This document shows positions 37,401 to 49,400 of a DNA stretch of 64,000 bases, in pieces. The stretch comes from Malurus cyaneus samueli (Eukaryota > Chordata > Aves > Passeriformes > Maluridae). Position 1 is the stretch's first letter, and each line of letters begins with the position of its first letter. The position numbers were made by a program, and so were the translations under genes. Under the pieces are notes generated by a model that ran no database searches, was not told where the DNA came from, and was given only the letters and a program-made list of their open reading frames with translations. The DNA lies in assembly GCA_009741485.1 (NCBI GenBank), contig CM019237.1, positions 43,921,724-43,985,723 on the forward strand, written 5' to 3'.

Positions 37401-40400
37401 TCGTGGGGGCTGAGTGAACAGACAGTATGCAGCATTGCTTGCTGAATCAAATTTTGTGTCTCTGAAGCTTGTCTAGTTTCTTTTGCAATCTTATCAGTCT
37501 TTCTAATAAAAACTATTGTCTTTCCTTTCAAACTTTGCCTTGCTTTTATAGCCTTAGTCTGTCGCAGCTACAGTGCAGCCAATGGGATGTGGGTGGAGAA
37601 GGTAGCATCTTTGTCTTATTTCTTTTCTTTTATTCCAGGACATCTGCACAGGGGCAGAATTAAGGTAGTTTGGGTGCTTGGTTTGAGAGCTGCAAATGTA
37701 ATGCTGCATTTTCCAAATTTCTAACATTTAAACTTTTTTTTAACCCTTATTTTTTTTAAGAATAAAATGCTCTTCTGTGAAAAATATCGCTTGCAACTTT
37801 AACTTCACTTAACAGAGGTTTATATTGCATGATGGGAACATCTTACTAGTTCAGTAATGTACTGGAGAGGGGAAGAAGCCTTAGGGAAAATCACTGCTTT
37901 TTTTTCTGCCTTGACCCTGCCTCACATGAGTTCCCAAGGGGATGTTTGCTGCTCAGATGTTGAGGGGGGAAATGGACAGCAACCCTCCACATGTGGGTGT
38001 CAAGAAGGACTCAAGAGCAGGGAATTTACTTGGGTAAAGACAGCTAAGTGAGTCTGATGGGGATTTTTGGGACACATTGTTAGCACAACCTGATCTGTAC
38101 ACTCAATCTCTGACTTTCTTTTCAACAGGGCCTTGTGTTTTTTATCTTCTTCCATTTAAGATGCCTGGGTTTTTAGAGAGGACATGCAAGTAAGCAGGCT
38201 TTCAGCTGGGATATCAAAGCTCCAAGGAGCAGAGAAAGCAGTGATCTCTGCCAAGTGCATTAGTGAGGAACATTAAGGATAACACCTGCTGCATGTGCTT
38301 GCCAAATCCTGACAGTCAGACTGGGCACTGGCCCTTAGAATGTATTTCAGCTATTGGCAAGCCATTGGAGACTGGGAACAAAAATGAAAGGGCAAGTACT
38401 CTTCAGACTAGAGCCTCTTCTCTCATAAAATTGGCATCCTTGGCTTTTGTGAGTTGTACAGTATTGGTTTTACCAGGTTGTGCTATATTCCTGGTGACTA
38501 GCTCTGTTTCTCTCTCATCACAGACTGCTCTGTGGACCCGCAGTGCCTCCCAGCTCCTGTGGCCACCTCCATCCCTGTGAATGAGGGGCTGTCCCCTTTG
38601 TCCTCTGACTCAGATGCAAAGGGCTTGCCCACGTCACTTCCTGCTGCCAGCTTGCTCCCATCTCCAGACTGTGTACCCTTGCCTGAGAATGTGGAGGACT
38701 TCACAGATGGGGACATCATTGGGGAAGAACTAGACTCCCTCCTGGATTCCCTTGCCGAAGGGTCATCATACCCTCTAGTAAGAGTGGGCACTGCATGGGT
38801 CCCCTGCTTCTTTGTTCCAAATAGATCCTTGGAGGATGAGGATGTACATGCTGCCTCTCTCTCTCTGTAATTGTTTTCTCCTCTCTCTTCCTCTGGCAAA
38901 ACTCATTCTTTCTTTTCTTTATTTCTGCTACTGTGAGTATATTAAGAGTCCTCCTCCAAGCCTGCTTTGCTGTGTGCAGCTTGAGGAAGCTGCCTCTCAA
39001 AAGATATCCAAGGTAGCCTTTCCCCTGACATCTCCTTCCACCTGGCCTCTCTTGTCCATGAAGTTAAAGCAAGTCTGAGAGAAGAAATGAGTGTGGTGAA
39101 GCAGGAATGATGGATGTATTTTATACAGTGGGTATGCTCTAATTTCCTTACATTTTGTGCAGGTTGCACTCAGCCTAAGCACTTTGAACAGGTCTGGGAG
39201 TGGCAGAGACAATCGATATTAATACTTAAGTTGGATTTTAGTTGCCAGTGTTGCTGATGTTATGTGAGACACCTTGGGTCTGGAGGCAATATAGTGATTA
39301 TCATGTTGGATGCCTCTTGAGTCAAAAAAGTCCTGCTGAGAAGTACTGAGTCATGATCATTATCCTGACCTAGGCACTGTGTGTACTCAGCTGCATCATT
39401 TCTTGACCTGAGCTGGTTTAAGTGCCCAGCACAGGGCACTGCCTTGCAGACTGGTGAACTCAGGTATCCCAACATCTCCTCAGGGGTCCTGGTCCAGACT
39501 GTTTGTAATACAGAAAAATTGGAAAGTCTGTGGCAAGACTGGATTGAGCTGCCAGCTATCCTTTTGCCTCAGCTAGTACAGCATGCCTGTCAATGGGAGT
39601 CCATTACTCTCTGTTGTCATAGTTTGATCCCAGTCAGCAACTAAGTACCAGACAGTTGCTCACTCACTTTCTTCCTTCCCCTTCTCCAGTGAGGAGGGTA
39701 ATGGAAAAAACCTCAAACTTGTGGCTTAAGATAAGAACAATTAAATCATTAAAACAAAATAAAATACAATAATAACAACAGTACTAATAGAAAAGGAAAG
39801 ACAGGGAGGAATAAAACCCAAGAGAAACAAGTGATGCCCAATACGATGGCTCACTACTTGCTGACCAATGCCCAGCCTTCTCTGAGCAGCAATTGGTGAC
39901 TCCTGACCAACTCCCCCCAGTTTATATTCCAGGCAAGATGTTCTGTGGTATGAAATATCCCTTTGGCTTGTTCAGATCAGCTGTCCTGGCTGTGCTCTCC
40001 CCAGTCTTCTTGTGCATCTGCTCCCTGGCTGAGCATGGGAAACTGAAAAGTCCTTGACTTAGAGTAAGCACAAGTTAGCAATAACCAAAACATCAGTATG
40101 TTAAGATTATATATAACATAGATATAACGTATAACATTCTCATGCTAAATCCAAAACACAGCACTGTGCCAGCTACTAAGAAGAAAATTAACTCTATACC
40201 AGCCAAAACCAGGACATCTGTTTCCAGTCTCTCCTTCTCATTACTAATTTGCTATTTATCTTCCTTCTTGCTCCCCTGAAGTCTCTGGTCCAGGGCACCA
40301 TTCCTACCAACCTGCCAACAGAGATGCCCCAGTTGATTCCTGTGTTTCCGGGGGGAACTCCGCTGCTGCCTCCAGTTGTGACAGCCAGCATCCCTGTCTC

Positions 40401-43400
40401 CACTCCTCTGCCACCTGCCTCCTTTGGCCTGGTGATGGATCCCACCAAGCAGCTCTCCTCCTCCTCTGTCCTGGATGCCTTCGAGGCCCCACCAGGAGGA
40501 AGTGGCAGCTCCACTTTAGATTCCCTGGATTCCTTGGACCTGCTTTCATACACAGATACACGGCTCGATGCCCTGGACTCCTTTGGGACAAGCAGGGGAT
40601 CGCTGGATACCTTGGATTCCTTTGCCATTGGTAGGTGTGGGGTGATGAGGTTTGGTTTTGCCTTAGCTGTGAATGCAATCCAAAATTATTTCCTTCAGTG
40701 CTGAGGACATCTGTCTTGTACCTTGTCTGCTGGTGTAGCAGAACAGGAATATATATGTAGAAGTGGGCAGGGAATTGTCTCGGACAGAGTAATTGATGAT
40801 GTTTAGCTCAAAAGTAATAACAAAAGCTGTATGTTTGTAATCCCAGATAACTAGTATGTGCATGGAGTGAAATCTAAAGAGGAGAAAGGAACACAGAGGT
40901 GTATACTGATGAATTATGAGATTTAAACCTGGTTTGGTGTCCAGAACATCTCCCCTGGCACAATTTGCTGTACTATAGCATGACACCATAAGCCTCCTCC
41001 TCAATGACTCTTTGACATTTTGCACAAGGTGAGCAGAATAGTGATGACCTTTTTAGATGATATAGGACTTCGTTGTGCTGGGCAGAATGGTGGAGACCAA
41101 GGTAGATCTTTCCCATCTCTGGATTCAGAGCAATGAGTGTCTTCTTGAATGGGGCTCTGTACTCTCATGTCACAAGGAGAAAAGCTGTGGAGGATGGTGG
41201 GCAAAAACTCAAGAGTCCACCTGTTCAGGAGGGAACTGGGCTTCTTCTTGGTTAACTTGTTCCCAGTATTGTTGTATATTGGCAGAAAAAGTATTTTGAG
41301 AACAGCAGATATTGGCCAGTCAGCACTTGAACACTCACATTCACCTCAGCTTTGGGTTGACACCTTAGGAATGCTGATGCTCAGCAGCACAGAGTTGGGC
41401 TTAGTAGGATTTCTGAGAATAGAAGGCCTTTCCTGGAGCTTTTCCAAGTCCAGACATGCTTTGGGAAGAAAGTATTATAACATTGTGAAATAAATAAAGC
41501 AAATTTATTTAATAAGCTTTTGTTTGTCCTTTTGTGAGTAGAACTGCTTCTGAGAGTGAAAATTATTCTTTTTGTTTTGTGGGGCTCTTTTCCCCTTCTT
41601 TTTCCCAGAAGAAACTAGCTCTCAGGAACTGCGACACCCACCTGGCAGCCAAAAACCAGCCCCAGTGGTGAGTGAGCTACTGCCCCATGCTGATGTCCCA
41701 GAGTGCTCTGGAGCCAAGGTAGTAGTGACTTGGGTGATGTAGGTAATTTGGGTCTCTCTTCTTACTCTGCCCTGGTGAATGTTGCCTATCATGTTGTGGC
41801 AAGGCAGGTGAAGATTCCCCCAAAGTCAGTAGGAAGACATTTGTTTCATTCTTGTTTTTATCTGTAACTGAGTTACAGATAAATAACAGATAAATAAAAT
41901 CTGTGTTACAGATAAATTACCATTGCCAAGGTAATGGTGTGACCACCATTATAGGGTCAACAGGGGATCATGGAGGCCAGTGTCTCATTCAGTGTCACAT
42001 AATGCTGAAGGATGGGGCAGAGTAAGGCAACTTTGACTTCAGGCCACTGGAGTTCATTGCTGCTCTCTGTCCCTGTGAGGAGGCTTCTCCAGATGTTCTG
42101 CCCCTGTCCTATGTCTCCAGTCCTGGAGAAAAGGGGGAAGATTAGCAAGCTTGGAACAGAAGTTAATCTTGAAATCCTGTCACCTGCTGGCCCTGTTAAC
42201 ATCAATGTGAATATCCCTGAAGATTGACTGATAAGCAGTTGTTTTTTCCTCAGGTTGGGCTAAGGTTAATTTAAAAGTCTTTCATTGCAGATCAGGTTGT
42301 GATAGAAGGGATGGAAAGGAGCAAGGGGGACATTTTGTTCCGTGGCTCATGATAAAAAACTGAGGTCTCTTACCAGTAGGGCAAGAGGCCTGTCTTTGAA
42401 GCAAACATATCACAGTGTTCATTCTCTTTGAAAAAGTTGCATGCATCTCTTCTGGAAATGTCATTTCAGATGTGAACATTTTGATGAGAGAGGAAAGGAG
42501 AAAGATTTTGAGAGACTGGAGCAGGGCAGGGGGTTAGAGAGGTTTCTTGCCTTCTTGTGGTTGCAGAGCTGAACAGAGAGGTACGTATGTTTTCACTCAG
42601 GTCAGCCTTGGTGGAGTGAGTCACTCAGCTGTGCCCAAGGCCACCGAGCACCTGCTGTCCCAGCCAGAACCAGTAATGCCCAACACAGCCCTGCTGGTGA
42701 AGAACCCCCTTGCATCTACTCATGTTTTCAAACAAGCCTGTCATATCTGCTACCCCAAAACAGGTGATGCATTTGCTCTGCCACTAGAGCACTGGCACAG
42801 ACTAGGAACTGATCTTCCCCAGGCTAATGGGGTTATTCTCTCTGGCAGGGCCCAAGGCTGGTGATTACACCTATCGGGAAGGCTTGGAGCACAAGTGCAA
42901 GCGGGACATCCTCCTGGGCAGGCTGAAGAACTCGGAAGACAAGACCTGGAAGAGGATCCGTCCCCGCCCAACCAAAACCAACTTTGTAGGATCCTATTAT
43001 CTCTGCAAAGGTGATCTGTGGTAGTTGGTTGCCAGAAAGGGGCTGTGCCAGGGAGACAGGGAGGGAAATCTGTTTGATATTGCCTGCTGGCTGTAGGGTA
43101 TCCTGTGCCTTCAGTAGCCTCTGGACTGGATGGCTCAGTACAATGAAGGGCAATGGGCTGCCATACTGTGGAGAGCAGGCAACTTCTAAAGTGGTGGAGC
43201 AGAAGTGTTCCAAAGGCTCGGTGAGGTGCTGCACACAGTCAAGCACTCAGAGCTCTCTGTTGACATGGGCTTTACTGAGAACCTGCCTCCTGTGCATATG
43301 CTCACATTAGTTCCACTCAATCCAACTGCCCCACGGTAGGGCTGTTGTTCTGCTTAGGGAAAAGCATTCTCTGCCTGCTCCTTTGCTCCAGCACATCCCA

Positions 43401-46400
43401 TCATATGTGCAGGCACTGTGACCCCCTTGTGAGGCATGGGCAGTGGGAGGAGATAAGAGAGAGTTTAGTTTCTGACTGGGCCGCCCTGCCTGTGTGGTGG
43501 TGTGTGCTGTTTGTTGCTTTGTAGATATGCTTAACAAGCAGGACTGTAAGTACGGGGATAACTGCACCTTCGCGTACCACCAGGAAGAGATCGACGTGTG
43601 GACGGAGGAGAGGAAGGGGACCCTCAACCGTGACCTCCTCTTTGACCCGCTAGGTGGGATCAAGCAGAGCAGCCTCACAATTGCCAAGCTCCTCAAGGAA
43701 CATCAGGGCATCTTCACCTTCCTCTGTGAGGTACAGAGCTGGTGGGAGACGGCAGGCATCCATCATCTCTTCAGTGTATATCTGGACCACTGATACATTG
43801 ATAGTTGCTACCACAAAAATATAGTGGGATGACTTGCACAGCGGGAGTGCTGCAATGGATGGCTGTAAACTCTTCAGGAGGGATCGATGAGGAAGGAGAG
43901 GCAGTGGGGAGCCCTGTGTGTTAAGGGAGTATTTTGACTGTCTAGAGTTTAGGGAGGGTGACAATAGGTTTGAGGGTTATTGATAAGAATTGGGGGGAAG
44001 GCAAACAAGGTGCGAGTCTGTTACAGACCACCCAATCAGGGTGAAGAGGCAGACAAAATATTCTATAGACAGATGGGAGAAGTCTCATAATTGTTGGTCC
44101 TTTTTCTTTTGGGGGACTTCAACTTGGCCTGTGTTTGCTGGAAGCACAACATAGCAGAGAGGAAACAGTTCAGGAGGTTCCTGGAATGCATGGAAGATAA
44201 CTTCCTGACACAGCTGGTGAGGGAGGCAACTAGGGAAGGCATCTACTGGACATGTTGTTTGTGAACAGGACTGGTGGGTGATACGATGGTTGGAAGCCAT
44301 CCTAGGCACAGTGATCATGCAATGATGGAGTTTCAATTCTTAGAGAAATAGGGACAGGGGACAGCAGAACAGCCACCTTGCCATCTCACCTTCTGAAGGG
44401 CAGACTTTAGCCTGTTTAGGAACCTGGTTAACAGAGTCCCTTTGGAGGCAGTCCTGAAGGAAAAAGGAATCCAGGAAGGTTGGACATTCTTCTAGAAGGA
44501 AAACTTAAAGGTGCAGGAGCAGCCACCTATGACTCTGTATGTCCCAGCCAGTGTCCTGCTCCCTGACGACAGTGGGCATTGTATGCAGCTCTGTAGGAGA
44601 AAGGACTAGTTTCCGTCCTTAGCCCTGCAGCTGAACTAGGTTCTCACAGCTTCATGGGATTGCCTGTCACTTCCTCTGCCTTGAGATGTTGCTTTGAATT
44701 GTAATTTAGCCCCAGTTACTTTAAAAATCAAAATTCCATAATGCAACAAATTCCCACTTGATGTCTGTGCAAAGCTACTGAGTCGGTGAGTTGGGGATTG
44801 TCTCATCATCTTAATGCTCTGCAGCACATTGTTCCCCATGTTGGCAGTACATGTAAAGGGATGTGTTCTTTTCTGTGAAGTGGCTGTTCTTTTATTTCTT
44901 GCCATCATTTCTCCCTTGTTCTTGTTCTGTTGGCTAGCAAGGAAAGAATATGCAGCTCTGACCAAAATTTTTCCAACCACAATGGAAAATACTGCTGAAA
45001 ATAAGCCGAAAAATGTTGTCTGGAAGCTTTTCCAGAGATTCACTTGCTTTATTTTAAAACCCTACCACAAAGTTTTCACCAGACTTCTTTCAAACATTAA
45101 AATAGGTTGGCTCTGGTCCTTCTTCCTTTTCCAAGTGAAGTGGCTCTGGTTCACTGCTCTCTAAGATTTTCCCAGTATGCTAATTCTTCTCTTCTCAGAT
45201 TTGCTTTGACAGCAAACCCCGGATTATCAGCAAAGGGACCAAGGACACGCCATCTGTCTGCTCCAACCTTTCTGCAAAACACAGTTTCCATGACAACAAG
45301 TAAGTGAACAATTTTTTGTGCTGATGGGAACGATCTCTCACAAGTCCAGCCAGTTTAACTCCAGGCCTCTGGCTCTTTCTTCCTCTCCTCCCCATAGGTT
45401 CCAATCATAGGACAGCTCAAATAATTGTAAATAGCCCTGTGGGCTTCACCCTGCATTATTGCTCCTGGTGCTTAGGAATTTCAGGCATCAGCAGAGCCCT
45501 TTGGAGTCAGTCTGTTAAGTTTTCCATTGACTTAATTTGCCTTTCAGTTTGCCTTTTACCAGATGGTCAAAACAAAGATCCTCTAGCTCAGGATCCTGCC
45601 TTGGACTGGTAATGAATATTTAGGAAAACAAGTGTAACAAACATGTCAAGTACACAGTCAGTGCAATTCCTTTCAGTTCCTGGCAACCTGAGACATAGGG
45701 ACTTGCTGAGCCAGAGGAGTTGGTGTTTTTGTTGAGTATTTTGAAATATGATTTTTGAACTTAAGCAGAGAATCACCCATGTGCTGAGGATGAAAATAAC
45801 TGCGGGTCAAATAAAAATTGCGTGATAGGGTGGGAGGGCAGGGGTTTGCTTTTCCCAGGGGTAATCTGTCTCTCCCAGAGTTGATTTGCTTGTGTCCTTT
45901 GCCTGCCCAGTCAAATGTCTGGATGTCATGTAAGGAGGAGGTGGAGAGGGTTTGATTCTCTGGTGCTTCCAGGTGTCTGGTCCACATTGTTCGTTCCACC
46001 TCCCTGAAATATTCCAAGATACGTCAGTTCCAGGAGCACTTCCAGTTCGATGTGTGCCGGCATGAGGTGCGTTATGGCTGCCTGCGTGAGGACAGCTGCC
46101 ACTTTGCTCACAGTTTCATTGAACTCAAGGTCTGGCTGCTGCAGCAATATTCAGGTGAGTGTGATTTGGCTGGTGTTGTGTACACCTGAGTTTCTTCCAG
46201 TGTGTACCCAGGGCCAGTTGAGAGAGGAAGAAGATGATTTGGGAGTACTGAGGAAGTGTAATTTGCTTGTGCTTATTACTTACTCTGCCTCCTCAGGGAC
46301 ACAGAAAAGAGGACCAAGGTGTTTTGTGAGGTGATTTGGCCCTTGTGCCTTTACAGGAGCAATGCTATTATAATTTGCAGACCAGAAAGCCTATCTCATG

Positions 46401-49400
46401 GGACCACCTGAATATTAAAATAATTAGGTAGAGCTGAATCCTAATAGGTGTTTGGTGCTTAGATCTTGTGCAAATGGCATTTGGACCCCTGAGTGAGCAT
46501 CTGCTGTAGTGAGAATGGCAGCATGCTCAGGTGACAAAGCAGTTGGTTATATGAACAGGCTGTGCATCTCCAGTTTCTCAAAATAAATTCACCAGCAGTG
46601 GGAAATTGCAAGATACTTGGCGTTTTCCCGAAAAACCTTTGATAACATGCCTCAGGAGAGGGTTTTACAGAAATCTTCTTTGGGGAAGTCATATAATGAC
46701 ACTGCTACATTTGGCACTTTTAGTCCTTTCTCTTTGTCTCTGTCTGATGTACTGGAAGTTTCCTCTGGCTGCTCTCCTGTTGGCTGTGTAGATACTGGTA
46801 CACCCACAGTGCTACCTACATGTTTTTTTCACCACAGGGCCTCATTTAGTGGAACACCCAGCCTGGTAATGGGAGTACTTCAGAGAGGAAACACATTGTG
46901 GACGTTTCTCACCATTCTTTGATGTCAGAATTGATGTTCAGTGCAGTCCTGGGCCTTGGCTTCAGCTCATGAAGGACACTGATGAACAAGTAGCACGCTA
47001 TGGCAAATGCCATCTTTTATTCTTTCCATTTGCCTTCATTTACTTATGGCCTCAGGAAATTAAAAAATTACAGCTCTGGAGTTCCTGAGATAGCATGTTG
47101 CTTGTGAGTCATGAGCCACCATTGCCGCCCTACATGCTTGTAATACTACTCATAGTACTCTGGACACTCTAATATTCAAGTACCTGCCTCTTTTCCCCAT
47201 CCCATGGTTGGTTTATTTTTGGTTTGGTTTGGGTTTTTTATTTGAAAAGCTTCTTTGCTCTCTTCTTCCTTCTCTTTTTGTTACTTTCTCTTCATCCTGC
47301 AGAAGAAACTGACCTTTCTTTTTCTTGCCTTTTTTACTTGAAAAAAAGATTTCAAAGGGAAAGTTGAGGTGAAACAAGCCATGAGTTAAGCTGCAGAGGT
47401 AGTCAGTAAGTCTTGTGCTTATTTCCACCTTTTCCTACAATAGAAGAGCCATTATCTTGTGTGGTTTTTTTCTACAGGGCTGTATGTATGAGCTTGCTTT
47501 CCTTGTGAGTTTGCCTTCCTGGAGTGGTAGTTTATTACCTCTCCTAAGTGTAGCCTTCATTATGAAAACCGAGATGAAAGGTAGTTGTTGCCATTCTCTG
47601 GAGAAGTTTCATTTGGGCACTATTTGCTCAGCAAGAATAGGAAGAGGGCAGCTTGCATTTGAACTTCAGAGCCATTTGAGCATTTACAGAGTTTTTGGCT
47701 TTGTTCATGGGGATAAAGAATTGTGTTAGTGGAGTAAGTGTTCCCAAGATCTGAAAACTGCACAGACAGGACTGTTTTCTTGTTCATTGTGGCTTTTCAC
47801 AGACATCTCTTGCTATCTTCTTCCATCAGTAGTAATAACAGACTCTTTGTCTTCACTATTGATGTTGCAAAAGATGCTGAAATATTATAAGTAATCAACA
47901 CATGGGCCTTTTGGTTCACAGTTAATTTCTTTGTGATAATTCATGCTTTGGAAAGCTGGTAGATTGGAAAACATCCTTTCACATTTGGCAGGGTTTTTCT
48001 TTCCCAAGCACGACATTTCTAGACTGTGTTGTTGAGTTAGTTCAGACTTCTGGAACTGGAAGAAGGCACAAGAACTGCATTTGAAATTCAGTCTTCTGAC
48101 AAGAGCTATATATGTTTCTCCCTTTGGTTCTGCACCCCAAGGATCACAGGTGTGCCAAATGGAGAAGGTTTTGGCCCTTTCTCTGCCAGGTCCAGTGCAG
48201 CATGTTGACTTTCTGCTGCAGTTTTCCCAGCTTTAGAGTTTTGTCCTCAAAGTACAAATCAGCATTGTGTCTAACTCTGAAATACTTGTACAGGAGAAGA
48301 GGGAGTTGCAATTTTTCGAACTCTACACCTTTTCTTCTGGAATTAATGGCTAAGAAGTAGAAAATTTACCAACAGCTCTGTGAGCAGTACCAGCTGTGCA
48401 GTAGGTGCTAATTTAAAGGCCTGAGCAAATGTTCTGGAATAATGGTGAAGTTCCCTGAATGCTTTTCATTCTGTCCAAGCCTTATGCAAATGGCAGTAAT
48501 GTTGCCTGGCAGGGACCTGAACAGCCAAAAGCACAGACAGGGAGACTGAGGTCAGAAATGCTGTGACTTACCCAAGCTACATACAGCCTTAAGCTGAGAT
48601 GAAAACTTGTGTTTGGTGGCCCTTAAGTTCTGGAATGTGCTGTCTCCCAGACCAATGATTGTTTCTATGTAATGCTCTTGGGGAACACCTCACTTCAGTA
48701 GAAAAAGCTGTAGGCATCAGCAAAGCAAATAAATTTGCAGCTTTTCTGTCCTGGGGGAGCTGCATGAAGGCCATCCTCAGCACTCCCCTTGTTGGAGTCA
48801 GCTGTCTGTGCAAGATAACTGCATCAGTTTGCTTTGGCAGCTATGTTGGGTCTTTACAGCATTTAATGATGTGGTATTTTTATTTTGTCCCCTGTTTTTT
48901 GGTGGTTTTTTTGGTTTGTTTGTTTATTTGTTTTGGTTTTTTAACAGTCCTCACATTGACCAAACTACCAAGAGCTAAGAGTTCCTCTTCTCATGTAGTT
49001 TTTTCTTGGTGTTTAGTGCTCTGAGAATCATAACACCCATCTAGCTGGTTGGTGCTAAGAGAGGCTGTTCTCTCACCACTTGAGCTGGTCAGGAGCTAAT
49101 TCCTTAGATAAAGTCTGACCAATCCTTTTTCCTGTTGTCTGATGTTGCATTTCTGATACCTGAAGCGTTGCAGATCTTTCCTTGCTGGTTACTTAGGGCA
49201 TCTCTTCCTTGGTTGATTTTGCACTGTTGGTCTTTCCTTGGTTGTGCTTGGTGTTTCTGTGTTGAATTTCAACTTTCCTCTTCACCTGTTGATTGATGGG
49301 GAGCCCCCTCAAACTGAAGATGTAATAGGTTTAATTAATTAATCCCAGCAGGTAATACGTGGGATTAGAGATGCTAGATGTCTTAGAGGTGCTAGATGTC

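Noticed and set aside
39615..40216. Whether the LTR marks a full provirus with viral genes.
   Set aside because: The single LTR is flanked directly by the target duplications, with no internal region. It is a solo LTR.
44814..45164. A 116-codon frame with a hydrophobic segment in intron 14.
   Set aside because: The membrane-like stretch comes from T-rich intron sequence. There are no splice signals, homology or conserved start.
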